Source: Levilactobacillus fuyuanensis
GTDB lineage: Bacteria > Bacillota > Bacilli > Lactobacillales > Lactobacillaceae
Direction of reading: 5' to 3'
NCBI RefSeq assembly: GCF_003946395.1
Contig: NZ_RHNZ01000018.1
Span: 1-63,134, forward strand
Length of the DNA stretch: 63,134 bases
The notes under the pieces were generated by a model. That model ran no database searches and had not been told where the DNA came from. It was given only the letters and a program-made list of their open reading frames with translations. Made by a program: the position numbers and the translations under genes. Positions within the stretch are counted from its first letter, which is position 1. Each line of letters opens with the position of its first letter. Shown piece after piece: positions 18,340 to 28,055 of the stretch.

Positions 18340-19029
18340 TTATCGTGACTCGATCTTATACCCGACGCCCCAAACAGTCTGAATGACCTTTTCGCCGTTG
18401 GTGGCGTCTTCGATCTTATCCCGTAAGTGACTGACGTGGACCATGACGGTCTTAGCTGAAACGATGCTTTCCTGACGCCATACCCGTTCGAAAATTTCGT
18501 CCGCAGAGAAGACACGGTTTGGGTGACTAGCCAGTAAGTAGAGGATTCCGAATTCCAAAGCCGTCAGGGAAACCGTCTTGCCGGCAATCGTTTTAACTTC
18601 GTGGGAATCCTTGTTGATGGTCAGCGTGCCAATATCCAAGATATCAGGGCTGTCATCGGTCACTTGGTCTTGGCTCCGCCGCAACAGCGACTTGACCCGC
18701 GCCATAACTTCTAAGGGGTTAAATGGCTTGGTGACATAATCATCGGCACCAGAAATCAGCCCTTGAATCTTATCCATGTCGCCGGTCTTGGCCGACAGAA
18801 TTAGGATTGGAATTTGAGAGTCTTTCCGGACTTCCTTCATGACTTCGATTCCACTCATTTCAGGCATCATGATATCTAAGATCATCAAAGCAATGTCTGG
18901 CGTGGTGTGGAGTTTGGTCAAGGCTTCCTTCCCATCGTAAGCGGTGATAGGTTCGTAGCCTTCATTTTTAATGTAAATTTCAAGTAATTGTGCAATTTCT
19001 TTATCGTCATCGACAACTAAAATTTTCAT
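18340..19029 (-). CDS. OmpR/PhoB-family response regulator
   Basis: A 229-residue two-domain regulator. The receiver has the acidic pair in VVDDD, phospho-acceptor Asp52 in LMILDIMMPEMSG and the conserved Lys in LSAKTG. The C-terminal winged helix (about residues 130-229) ends with RVWRQESIVSAKTVMVHVSHLRDKI and VWGVGYKIE, typical of VanR/PhoP relatives. It pairs with the kinase at 16811-17986. The order regulator-kinase-D,D-carboxypeptidase suggests control of cell-wall remodelling, which is inference. Confidence 0.93.
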   Translation of the reverse strand: MKILVVDDDKEIAQLLEIYIKNEGYEPITAYDGKEALTKLHTTPDIALMILDIMMPEMSGIEVMKEVRKDSQIPILILSAKTGDMDKIQGLISGADDYVTKPFNPLEVMARVKSLLRRSQDQVTDDSPDILDIGTLTINKDSHEVKTIAGKTVSLTALEFGILYLLASHPNRVFSADEIFERVWRQESIVSAKTVMVHVSHLRDKIEDATNGEKVIQTVWGVGYKIESR

Positions 19030-19254
19030 GTGGTCTATTCTCCTTTAATCGGCTAGGCTAATTCACTAGCGGTCCTGCCCCGTAGGTCTATGTCTATTCT
19101 AACAAATAACCTGGGCCAAGCGACCGGAAAACCCGAACCTTTAGCCGGGCGTAAGGCACTTAACCATTCCTTAATCTTACACTATTTTCGAGTGACTCGC
19201 CAACCCAACAGTTAAGGTTCAATTAAGCCCAAATCATGGCTATCTCTCACCAAT

Positions 19255-19521
19255 CTAGCCGTAAATATCGCGTCGATGACCGATTGACAGCGTCAAAACC
19301 ACCAGCTTGTCAGCTTGCAACTCACAAATAATTCGGTAGTCACCCACTCGATAACGCCATAGCCCGGCAAGATTGGCTGTCAACGCCTTACCCTTAGTGG
19401 TCGGGTCCGCAATCCCATCAATATTTGCATAGAGCCATCGTGAAATAATCATGGCTTGATGTTTGTCCATTTTGCGTAGTTGCTTAACGGCGTCATGGCT
19501 GAATTCCAAACGATAGCTCAT
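19255..19521 (-). CDS. RelE/ParE-type toxin
   Basis: An 88-residue toxin of the RelE superfamily, which cleaves mRNA at the ribosome. The fold pattern is clear: N-terminal YRLEFSHDAVKQLRKMDKHQ, the substrate-binding GLWRYRVGDYRIICELQADKLVVLTLSIGHRRDIY with the conserved Arg residues of the active site, and a C-terminal aromatic. Its start overlaps the antitoxin stop by 4 bases (ATGA arrangement), typical for antitoxin-toxin operons. Whether it is active cannot be judged. Confidence 0.88.
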   Translation of the reverse strand: MSYRLEFSHDAVKQLRKMDKHQAMIISRWLYANIDGIADPTTKGKALTANLAGLWRYRVGDYRIICELQADKLVVLTLSIGHRRDIYG

Positions 19522-19751
19522 TCCTTGAACCCACCGAACTCGTCGATGACCTCCTGCATAGAGACCGTCTTTTGACCACTCTCTTGATAATGCTTGTACG
19601 CCGCCTCAGCCATCAAGGTATCGTATTTGTCCTCTAACTGTTCCATCGAGTACTTCTTAATAAGATCAGATAGCGACGTACCATAGAACTCTGCCATATG
19701 GGTCAGCCAGTCCTTCTCAGCTTCACTAACTCGGATTGAAATCATTGCCAT
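19518..19751 (-). CDS. RelB-like ribbon-helix-helix antitoxin
   Basis: A 77-residue protein beginning MAMISIRVSEAEKDWLTHMAEFYG, a ribbon-helix-helix DNA-binding start (MxSIRVSExEK), followed by a helical, acidic C-terminal part that would wrap the toxin. It precedes and overlaps the RelE-like toxin by 4 bases. Direct repeats just upstream are probable autoregulatory sites. The DUF6290/RelB grouping is from memory of family patterns. Confidence 0.85.
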   Translation of the reverse strand: MAMISIRVSEAEKDWLTHMAEFYGTSLSDLIKKYSMEQLEDKYDTLMAEAAYKHYQESGQKTVSMQEVIDEFGGFKE

Positions 19752-19766
19752 TCGTCTTCACCTCAT

Positions 19767-19786
19767 TTGTATTACATTGTATTACG
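19767..19786. promoter_or_regulatory. Tandem 10-bp repeats at the relBE promoter
   Basis: TTGTATTACA and TTGTATTACG are adjacent direct repeats just upstream of the antitoxin gene. On the minus strand they overlap a TACAAT -10-like hexamer. This is the expected position of the antitoxin operator. Confidence 0.5.
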
Positions 19787-19815
19787 TCGGTCAGACAAAA
19801 CCTAGCGGATTGCTC

Positions 19816-19849
19816 AAAAAAAAGCTAACCCCCATGTCTCGAGTTAGCT
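19816..19849 (-). terminator. Terminator of guaB
   Basis: AGCTAAC (19823-19829) pairs with GTTAGCT (19843-19849). An eight-A run on one side and T-run on the other make it bidirectional. Confidence 0.75.
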
Positions 19850-19864
19850 TTTTCCAGTCATGAT

Positions 19865-21022
<1,158 letters not shown>

Positions 21023-21201
21023 TTAATTTAGTCTCAGGCTCGGTTAGGAATCCTGGGAGATATTGTTTCTAAATTTACCAGTCTAGGCCACTCAGGTCAA
21101 GGACTCTCACCGAACTATCATACTTCAATCGAATCCACCGAGTAAATTAACGAGTTGCTGAATAACTATCTATCTAATTGGTTTGCTCATTCTACGAATC
21201 A

Positions 21202-22848
21202 TCATTTTCGCTGATACAGCCAATAGGTCACGTTAACTCCTTCAAAGACCTGCGTATGCTGGGCGACACAGCGGTAGTGGCGTTTTAGGTTCTTTGTCAG
21301 CTTACTAGTACCCGGATTCAAGTTACCACTGGTAATCCGGCCACTGCCCCCCTGCCACTGACTGACAGTCTTGCCAGCCGGCGTATTGAGAACGACCCAT
21401 TCCACCTGATGGCGGCGAATCACGTTGCGCTGCGACTGCAGGATCTGCGGGGCCGCACTCTGCGGAATGTTGTAGTTCTGGAAGAAATACGTGCTTGGTA
21501 CCGCTCCAGACGCTGTGTAGAAACCCATGTCGATCGACCCGTAGTTCAAGAGGGTCAGCCGCGTTCCAGCCGGCGTTTGCCGCCGCATAAGCCGGCCAAA
21601 GTCGACCTGAGCGGGTTGCTGGGGCTTCGTCGTCTGTTTTTCCGTAATTGAGGTGTTGTTCGGGAAGATCTTTGAATCGGTCACGTTATTGTTGACCCCT
21701 AGCACCAGAAATAGGCTCAGTAGCAGGGTTACCAGGATAGGGAACGGTGCATCCCCCGTCGGCAATGACACGTGGCTGAAGAAGACTTGGCAGAAATACA
21801 CGAATGGCAGGACGAAGAACCCAAAGTAGATCAGCTGGTAATACTGGTAGACCGCCCCCGCCTGATAACCGTACAGTGCCAGCAGGTCGCACCCCAACGC
21901 ACTCGCTAGGTACAGTCCCCGACTGAAGTTGGTGGTAAAAATGCCGCGCTGAAAGATCACGACCAGCGTCCCCACGACCCCAAGCAGGAAGAATAACACG
22001 TTGCCCCAGTAGAATTGCGAGACCAGCGTGACCGACTGGACCAGATTGGCAAAGGCCGCCACGGAGGAGGTCAGGTAAACCTTGGTGTTGAATAAAATAT
22101 ACACGTTAATAAAGGCTCGCAGCGCCCCAGTCATCAGAAAGTAGATTAACCAAGGGAGCGTCGCCAGTAGGAACCCGCCGGCACTCCACCCGATGACGCG
22201 GCCCAGTTGCCGCCACTGCCGCTTGACCAGTAGTCGCCCCACAATCACCAGGTAGAACACGATCCAAGCGCCTAGCAGCGTGTATTTCGACAGAAAGACG
22301 ATACCGACCAGCGCGCCCTGCGCAAAGTACCACCAGTGACTGACGCGAAAGTCACGGCGATCCAGTAGCACCATCAAATAAATCAGGGAGAGCAACAGCG
22401 GTAGCGTGAAGAACTCCACCGTGTCGCCGTAATCGTAATACGGATGATACAGGAATAATAGCGGGGAAAGTAAGGCCGTCAAGAGCGCCGGCAACTCGCT
22501 GGCGTTCAGTAACTTGGCTAATTTATAGACCAAAAACATGGCGACCGTGACCGTGGCAATCTCAACCAAAAAGATCAGCAGGAAGCTTCGCGACGAGACC
22601 AGGTAGGCCAACCCATGCAGAAAGTAGACGTAGGGGCCCTTCTGTTCAAAGATATCCTTGTACGGAACGATCCCGTGCATCATAGCTTTGCCCACCGTGA
22701 AAAAGGCGTTATTGTCCGGCGACGTATCGAAGTAGAAGGCCGGTGACGTGTAGGAGCAAAATGTCATGATAAACGCGCCAACGATGGCTAACAGCCCCAA
22801 CGACTGACAGTCCGGACTGCGCAATTTCAAGCGGATTCGCTGCAACAT
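21202..22848 (-). CDS. Polytopic GT-C-like membrane glycosyltransferase or mannosyltransferase-like protein
   Basis: A 548-residue protein with about eleven membrane segments. An early extracytoplasmic loop reads FYFDTSPDNNAFFTVGKAMMHG, followed by GIVPYKDIFEQKGPYVYFLHGLAY. The acidic residues in that first loop and the large C-terminal extracytoplasmic domain (from about residue 415) resemble GT-C-fold lipid-phosphosugar glycosyltransferases. Such proteins decorate wall polymers or proteins outside the membrane. Substrate and acceptor are unknown. GAGGAGG precedes the ATG. It is a single gene between two terminators. Confidence 0.6.
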   Translation of the reverse strand: MLQRIRLKLRSPDCQSLGLLAIVGAFIMTFCSYTSPAFYFDTSPDNNAFFTVGKAMMHGIVPYKDIFEQKGPYVYFLHGLAYLVSSRSFLLIFLVEIATVTVAMFLVYKLAKLLNASELPALLTALLSPLLFLYHPYYDYGDTVEFFTLPLLLSLIYLMVLLDRRDFRVSHWWYFAQGALVGIVFLSKYTLLGAWIVFYLVIVGRLLVKRQWRQLGRVIGWSAGGFLLATLPWLIYFLMTGALRAFINVYILFNTKVYLTSSVAAFANLVQSVTLVSQFYWGNVLFFLLGVVGTLVVIFQRGIFTTNFSRGLYLASALGCDLLALYGYQAGAVYQYYQLIYFGFFVLPFVYFCQVFFSHVSLPTGDAPFPILVTLLLSLFLVLGVNNNVTDSKIFPNNTSITEKQTTKPQQPAQVDFGRLMRRQTPAGTRLTLLNYGSIDMGFYTASGAVPSTYFFQNYNIPQSAAPQILQSQRNVIRRHQVEWVVLNTPAGKTVSQWQGGSGRITSGNLNPGTSKLTKNLKRHYRCVAQHTQVFEGVNVTYWLYQRK

Positions 22849-22897
22849 GGTGACCCCTCCTCATTAATTCGGTGAATAATCAATCTGAGCGGATAAG

Positions 22898-22923
22898 AAA
22901 AGGCGTGGTTGCCCACGCCTTTT
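22898..22923 (-). terminator. Hairpin terminator upstream of the glycosyltransferase gene
   Basis: AAAAGGCGTGG pairs with CCACGCCTTTT around a 4-nt loop. It is a bidirectional-type terminator, probably ending transcription from the 23080-23634 gene. Confidence 0.75.
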
Positions 22924-23079
22924 CCCTGCGTTAAATGATCGCTGTATCGCCCGATAGCTTCGGAAAGAATCTCAATCGGCAACACTCCTAAAGTCCTATC
23001 GTTCTGGCTGTGATCCAACGTCCCTTAACTCATGATGTCAGTCTACGCACTTACGTCATCTACGAACAGTAAACGCACT

Positions 23080-23634
23080 CTATTTGTAAATGTAGTAGCG
23101 AATCTCGTAAGGCTTGTAGCCCTTTTGATAAACAGCAAAGTGGAAGTACTTGCCACCTTCGTCCAGCTTCTTAGCTTGCTTCTTGGACAGCTTGATATCG
23201 AACCGGCCGTTCTTGGCAACACGGAACTTCTTGACTTCCTTACCCTTGCGGTTGTAAAGGTAAACTTCTTCACCCTTCTTGCCCTTTTGGAATAAGATCT
23301 CGCGGGCGTCCTTCCGATAGTGCAAACGACCCCGTAACTTCTTGTCTGCGGCGACTCTCTTTTCGCGCTTAGCTAATCGCTTGGCTACCTTCTTCGCTGG
23401 CTTTTTGGCCAGTTTCTTAGCGGGCTTCTGGCTACTGCTTTCAGCAGAGCTGATTTCGGCCGCGCCCCCAGCTTCGCTAGACCCCATGGCTGGCCCAATC
23501 AACGCACTACCGGCATTGCTACTGCCACTTGCGGCATCGGCGTCGCTTCCGTCGGCATTAGCGGTGGTCGCAATGGCCCCAGCAGCGAATAGTGCAGCAA
23601 CTAATCCCAGTACGTACCCAAAGATTTTTTTCAT
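23080..23634 (-). CDS. Secreted Lys-rich hypothetical protein
   Basis: A 184-residue protein with a clear Sec signal peptide (about residues 1-27, cleavage near TTANA). An Ala/Ser/Gly-rich segment follows, then KPAKKLAKKPAKKVAKRLAK (very basic, repeated AKKPAKK), and a C-terminal domain of about 85 residues rich in aromatic and basic residues (YLYNRKGKEVKKFRV, YHFAVYQKGYKPY-like). The basic tract could bind anionic wall polymers. I do not recognise the family. GGGGAGG precedes the ATG. Confidence 0.6.
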   Translation of the reverse strand: MKKIFGYVLGLVAALFAAGAIATTANADGSDADAASGSSNAGSALIGPAMGSSEAGGAAEISSAESSSQKPAKKLAKKPAKKVAKRLAKREKRVAADKKLRGRLHYRKDAREILFQKGKKGEEVYLYNRKGKEVKKFRVAKNGRFDIKLSKKQAKKLDEGGKYFHFAVYQKGYKPYEIRYYIYK

Positions 23635-23866
23635 AAAAAATCCTCCCCACGAAAATGAAATTTTTCATCAAGCCACTAACTGGCTCAACTACTTGGTGGC
23701 ATCATAGGTCTTTTATGAATGGACGACAAGCCATAGAATTTAGCGACTTAGCGGTAAAATAAAATCAGTGGGATTGGCGATGAGTGCTGGGGATTTTGTC
23801 TCCTGCCAATCGGGTGGTGGGCGAATAATGACTATGGTAGACGGTGTGCTGTGATAATCAACTATC

Positions 23867-23952
23867 GCCTGCGGTTGCCAGAATTCTGCCTGCTGTGGGG
23901 ACCGGTCCAAGCCAAAGTGCGGTCTTGGACCTCGACTTGAAACCTCATGAAC
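23867..23952 (+). repeat. Family 1 intergenic hairpin repeat, copy C2 (left half)
   Basis: Starts GCCTGCGGTTGCCAG and contains the diagnostic hairpin: GGTCCAAG, a 12-nt loop CCAAAGTGCGGT, then CTTGGACC. It is preceded by TGCTGTGGGGACC as in copies B and C1. The right half is not recognisable, so this looks like a decayed copy. Confidence 0.7.
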
Positions 23953-24102
23953 TCATCCACACTATCAATTGACCGTCAGTAAATTACAAAAAAGGCCCCA
24001 TCTAGCAGCCACCACAAGGGCAACGACTAGACAGAGCCTCATTCCAATGACAATTTTAACGATTGCTTTAGGTTAACCACGCCAGATTCAGCAACCGGCA
24101 GA

Positions 24103-24284
24103 GCCGGAGGGAACCAGGGATGGCGCCAGCCGTGATAGTGCTGTTAATTGGCGTTTTTCAGCCGATTTACAGCACGGGACGCCTTGGAGACACGCGGTTT
24201 GGGCGTGGCTTCAAGGCGAGCTCGCAGACCGTCCTTTGGCTGCGGGCGGTCCCCACAGCGGCAGAATCCCTGGTTCCCGCAGGC
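24103..24284 (-). repeat. Family 1 intergenic hairpin repeat, copy C1 (full, inverted)
   Basis: Read on the minus strand: outer stem GGGAACCAGGGAT with its exact 13-bp complement, then GCTGTGGGGACCG, the hairpin CGCAG-CCAAAGGACGGT-CTGCG, a second hairpin (CTTGAAGCCACG with CGCGTGTCTCCAAG), a third (GTGCTGT with ACAGCAC), and ACTATCACGGCTGGCGCC. It lies just downstream of the DUF1129 gene. Together with copy C2 it explains most of the 693-base gap between 23635 and 24327, and no gene is seen there. Confidence 0.8.
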
Positions 24285-24327
24285 GGCGCCAGTTACCAGT
24301 CTCTCTCGTTACACCTGAACTAGGCGA

Positions 24328-25053
24328 TTAACCGAAGAACCCACCGTTGATCTTGTAAGTCCGTCGAATCCAGAACATGGCTGCGATGGAGACCAGGCCC
24401 AAGATGATACTTGGCCATGGCATCAGAATTGGGTTGACGACACCTGGCAGCATTTGTGCCAAGTAGAACAACGCCATCCAGACCAGGAACCCAACTAAGA
24501 CGATCAGAGCCCGTAAGAACCCATTGAGCGTGTGCTTGATCTTAGGACTGAATAGCCGTGGCATGATTGGCAGGATGAACCCAGCAATCAGGGCACTGAC
24601 GGTGATGGCCGTGATCCCAACGGGACGACTGGTCGTCATCAGTTTTGGTGAGAAGAGGTACATGATCCCAAACATCAAGTTAAAGATCATGAAGAACGTC
24701 AGCGAGTTGTAGATCATGTTTGGCCAGTAGTTGCGCCCAAACAATTCGTTATCTGGCCGTGTTGGCCCTTCAACAACTTCCTTGACCCGTGCTTCGATGC
24801 CACCGTAAGTATTCTTACCCGTTTTCCCGCTCTTTTGGCCCTCGACCAGTTCATTGACCATGTCTTGTACGGCCTGTGCCTTCTTTTCTGGCGTGAGCTT
24901 GGTCTTTTCGAGTTCCTTGTTGAAGCGGTACATGTATTCGGCGTTACGCTTGGTCAACCCAATGTTATCAAACGCTGCCCGTTCACTCACAGCGACGTTA
25001 TTACGCTTCTGGTGAACGCCCGCATTCCGCGGAGTTTGCTTGTTATCACTCAT
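24328..25053 (-). CDS. DUF1129-family membrane protein
   Basis: A 241-residue protein with a charged, helical N-terminal third (including TKRNAEYMYRFNKELEKTKL and QAVQDMVNELVEGQKSGKT) and five or so membrane segments in the remainder. This is the DUF1129 layout, and members occur next to ychF in Lactobacillales, as here (17 bases downstream of ychF). Function is unknown. It is the last gene of the rsmG-to-ychF run. Confidence 0.8.
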   Translation of the reverse strand: MSDNKQTPRNAGVHQKRNNVAVSERAAFDNIGLTKRNAEYMYRFNKELEKTKLTPEKKAQAVQDMVNELVEGQKSGKTGKNTYGGIEARVKEVVEGPTRPDNELFGRNYWPNMIYNSLTFFMIFNLMFGIMYLFSPKLMTTSRPVGITAITVSALIAGFILPIMPRLFSPKIKHTLNGFLRALIVLVGFLVWMALFYLAQMLPGVVNPILMPWPSIILGLVSIAAMFWIRRTYKINGGFFG

Positions 25054-25069
25054 CTACTTCTGTTCCCTT

Positions 25070-26170
25070 CTAAACGTTGAAACGGAATTCGACGATGTCG
25101 CCGTCTTCCATCACGTAGTCTTTACCTTCGACCCGCAGCTTACCAGCTTCTTTAACGGCAGCTTCGGTCTTGAATTGGTCTAAGTCATCAAACGCCATTA
25201 CTTCGGCACGGATAAAACCGCGTTCGAAGTCGGAGTGAATGATCCCGGCAGCTTGTGGTGCCTTAGTACCCGTCTTGTAGGTCCAAGCACGGGTTTCCTT
25301 ACCACCAGCCGTGAAGAACGTTTCCAAGCCTAAGAGGTGGTACGAGGCCCGAATCAAACGGTTCAACCCAGGTTCTTCAACCCCTTCAGCTTCCAAGAAG
25401 TCTTGCTTTTCGTCGTCATCCAACTCAGCAATTTCTTCTTCGGCTTCGGCGGCAACGGCAATGGCTTCGGCGCCTTCCTTGCCGGCGTAATCCTGAATCA
25501 ACTTGAAGTACTTGGAGTTCTCAGGATCAGCCATGTCATCTTCGGCGATGTTAGCCACGTACAGCACTGGCTTAGACGTCAACAGGAAGAGGCCTTTAAC
25601 AACCTTCGTCTCGTCTTCGTCAAAGTCGATGGTCCGAACGGCGCCACCATCTTCAAGGACGGGCTTGATCTTCGTCAAGACAGCTAATTCTTCCTTAGCT
25701 TCCTTGTCGCTCCCCTTGGCAGCCCGTTCAACCTTGGCCAACCGCTTGTTAACGGCTTCCAGGTCGGACAAACCGAGTTCCAAGTTGATCGTTTCGATAT
25801 CATCGATTGGGTCGATCTTCCCAGAAACGTGGGTGATGTTGTCGTCGTCAAATGCCCGTACAACGTGGACAATGGCGTCGACTTGGCGAATGTTTTCCAG
25901 GAACTTGTTCCCCAGACCTTCACCCTTGCTGGCACCCTTAACGATCCCGGCAATATCGGTAAATTCAAAAGTCGTTGGCACGACCTTCTTGGCTGGAATT
26001 AATTCCTGAATCCGGTCGAGACGGCTATCTGGAACTTCCACCATCCCCACGTTTGGGTCAATCGTCGCAAACGGGTAGTTCGCCATTTCGGCACCCGCCT
26101 TGGTAATCGCGTTAAATAAAGTTGACTTCCCGACGTTCGGCAGGCCAACGATCCCTGCAGTTAATGACAT
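25070..26170 (-). CDS. ychF: YchF/OLA1-type ATPase
   Basis: A 366-residue Obg-family P-loop protein that in this family prefers ATP over GTP, binds ribosomes and is linked to stress responses. The P-loop GLPNVGKSTLFNA, switch/G3 DIAGIVKGASKGEGLGNKFL, and the NxxE-type base-specificity region YVANIAEDD are visible. A coiled-coil segment is inserted at about residues 130-200, and a TGS domain is at the C-terminus (HSDFERGFIRAEVM, VMEDGDIVEFRFNV). It begins 5 bases after the DUF951 gene. This is a conserved neighbourhood next to parB. Confidence 0.95.
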   Translation of the reverse strand: MSLTAGIVGLPNVGKSTLFNAITKAGAEMANYPFATIDPNVGMVEVPDSRLDRIQELIPAKKVVPTTFEFTDIAGIVKGASKGEGLGNKFLENIRQVDAIVHVVRAFDDDNITHVSGKIDPIDDIETINLELGLSDLEAVNKRLAKVERAAKGSDKEAKEELAVLTKIKPVLEDGGAVRTIDFDEDETKVVKGLFLLTSKPVLYVANIAEDDMADPENSKYFKLIQDYAGKEGAEAIAVAAEAEEEIAELDDDEKQDFLEAEGVEEPGLNRLIRASYHLLGLETFFTAGGKETRAWTYKTGTKAPQAAGIIHSDFERGFIRAEVMAFDDLDQFKTEAAVKEAGKLRVEGKDYVMEDGDIVEFRFNV

Positions 26171-26175
26171 AGCAA

Positions 26176-26382
26176 TTATTCACTCTTTCCATTATCGGTG
26201 TCGGCCTTACGGACCAATACCTTTTTTAGTTTCTTTTCAAACTCGCGCCGTGACAGCATCACAACGTGGCCACAATTTGTACACTTGATTTTAATATCGG
26301 CACCCATCCGGGTAATTTCCCAGCGGTTGGTCCCGCATGGATGTGGCTTCTTCATTTCCACCAAATCGCCTAAATCATACAT
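26176..26382 (-). CDS. DUF951 family protein
   Basis: A 68-residue protein matching DUF951: start MYDLGDLVEMKKPHPCGTNRWEITRMGADIKIKCTNCGHVVMLSRREFEKKLKKVL. Two Cys pairs (PHPCG and CTNCG) suggest a small zinc ribbon, and the basic C-terminus suggests nucleic acid binding. It is located between parB and ychF in many lactobacilli. AGGGAGG lies before the ATG. Confidence 0.85.
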   Translation of the reverse strand: MYDLGDLVEMKKPHPCGTNRWEITRMGADIKIKCTNCGHVVMLSRREFEKKLKKVLVRKADTDNGKSE

Positions 26383-26399
26383 ACTTTGGCCTCCCTAGC

Positions 26400-27284
26400 T
26401 TAATCCGATTGGATGTTCAACAGGTCTAAGATGCGGTTCAAGTCGTCGTTCGAGAGGTATTCGATCTCGATGCGGCCTTGATGGTCATCGCCATTGCCTT
26501 CGTTGATGGAAACCTGCGTGCCAAAACGTTCTTGGAGCTGGTTTTCCGTCGATCGCAGGAATGGAGACTTCTTCTTAGCGGGTTTCTTGGCGAGCTTCTT
26601 AGCTGCGCCATTCAGCTTGCTAACTTCCGCCTCCAGGGTCCGGACGGTCATCCCATCGGCAACTGCCTTCTTGGCTAAGGCCACTAACTTGGTCTTATCC
26701 TTCAGGGACAGCAACGTCCGGGCCTGACCCATCGACAGCTCGTTCTTCTGCAGCATGTCTTTGACAGCCTTAGGTAACCCGAGCAAACGCAAGTAGTTGG
26801 CGATGTACGGCCGACTCTTCCCTAACCGTTCTGAAACCTGGGCCTGCGTCAAGGTGAGCTTGGTCATCAAGGTATCGTAGGCTTCAGCCTCTTCAAGTGG
26901 CGTCAGATCTTCGCGTTGGAGGTTTTCCAATACGGCGATCTCCATCATCTGTTCTTCAGTAACGTCTCTAACAATCGCGGGAATCGTCTCCTTACCAGCT
27001 AATTTGGAAGCCCGGAAACGCCGTTCACCCGCAAGAATCTCGTAGCGATTGGCCCGCTTATCCGGTTGGCGCACAATAATCGGCTGGAAGACCCCCGTCT
27101 TTTCGATGGAAGCCGCTAAGTCGTTTAATCCCTTGTGATCGAACTTCTGCCGTGGTTGGTACGGGTTGGGGCGAATGTCGGTCAGCGTCAGATCCACGAC
27201 CGTTTCTTCACCAGCATCCACGCCATTCTCAGCAAACAGCGCGTCGATTCCGCGCCCTAAACTTTTCTCTTTCTTACTTGCCAT
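26400..27284 (-). CDS. parB: ParB/Spo0J chromosome partition protein
   Basis: A 294-residue CTP-dependent DNA clamp that loads at parS sites and recruits SMC. The N-terminal domain has IRPNPYQPRQKFD and the CTPase motif AGERRFRASKLAG. The central HTH (LTLTQAQVSERLGKSRPYIANYLRLLGLP) and a C-terminal dimerisation helix pair follow. It overlaps the parA stop by 11 bases. A Lys-rich linker (KKLAKKPAKKKS) precedes the C-terminal domain. Confidence 0.95.
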   Translation of the reverse strand: MASKKEKSLGRGIDALFAENGVDAGEETVVDLTLTDIRPNPYQPRQKFDHKGLNDLAASIEKTGVFQPIIVRQPDKRANRYEILAGERRFRASKLAGKETIPAIVRDVTEEQMMEIAVLENLQREDLTPLEEAEAYDTLMTKLTLTQAQVSERLGKSRPYIANYLRLLGLPKAVKDMLQKNELSMGQARTLLSLKDKTKLVALAKKAVADGMTVRTLEAEVSKLNGAAKKLAKKPAKKKSPFLRSTENQLQERFGTQVSINEGNGDDHQGRIEIEYLSNDDLNRILDLLNIQSD

Positions 27285-28041
27285 GGGCAGCTAGCACTTC
27301 CTTTGCGAGTTCAGTGTATACCTCAGCACCTTTGGACTTTGGTGCGTAATCAATAATCGGCATCCCATGACTGGGTGCCTCCGCCAATTGGACATTCCGC
27401 GGAATAATCGTGGCGTAAACCTTGTTCTGGAAATACTTCTTCACTTCTTCGTTGACCTGCTTCCCCAGATTGGTCCGGGCATCGTAAAGGGTCAACAGGA
27501 CCCCTTCGATCTTCAGGTCACGGTTAAAGTGCTTCTGAACCAACTTGACCGTGTTCAACAGCTGCGTCAGCCCTTCCAGCGCATAGTATTCACTCTGCAC
27601 GGGAATCAGAATCGAGTTGGCTGCGGTAAACGCATTGATGGTCAGGAGCCCTAACGAAGGGGGACAGTCGATCAAGATGTAATCATAATTGTCTCGAATC
27701 TCGTCCAAAGCGTCCTTCAACCGAGTCTCGCGTGCCATCATTGGCGTAAGCTCGATCTCGGCCCCGGAAAGCTGAATGGTTGCGGGAACGATGTCCAACC
27801 CCGGATGTTCAGTATGCAAAATCGCGTCGTTGATCGGTGTCTCGTTAACCAAGACATCGTAAACTTCGCGTTCAATGGTGGCCTTTTGAATGCCGACCCC
27901 GCTGGTAGCGTTGCCTTGGGCATCCGTATCGACCAGCAAGACTTTTTGGCCTGCTGATGCCAGTGCAGCGCCTAAATTGACGCCAGTCGTGGTCTTACCC
28001 ACGCCACCTTTTTGATTGGCTAATGCGATGATATAGCCCAT
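27274..28041 (-). CDS. parA: ParA/Soj partition ATPase
   Basis: A 255-residue deviant Walker-A ATPase driving origin segregation and, in relatives, modulating DnaA. The deviant P-loop is KGGVGKTTTGVNLGAAL, and Walker B is DYILIDCPPSLGLL. The longest frame starts four codons upstream, but the ATG at 28041 (MGYIIALANQKGG) has GAGGTGG 8 bases before it. It lies between noc and parB with no real gaps, so all three are co-transcribed. Confidence 0.95.
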   Translation of the reverse strand: MGYIIALANQKGGVGKTTTGVNLGAALASAGQKVLLVDTDAQGNATSGVGIQKATIEREVYDVLVNETPINDAILHTEHPGLDIVPATIQLSGAEIELTPMMARETRLKDALDEIRDNYDYILIDCPPSLGLLTINAFTAANSILIPVQSEYYALEGLTQLLNTVKLVQKHFNRDLKIEGVLLTLYDARTNLGKQVNEEVKKYFQNKVYATIIPRNVQLAEAPSHGMPIIDYAPKSKGAEVYTELAKEVLAAHGK

Positions 28042-28055
28042 ATGTCGTTCCACCT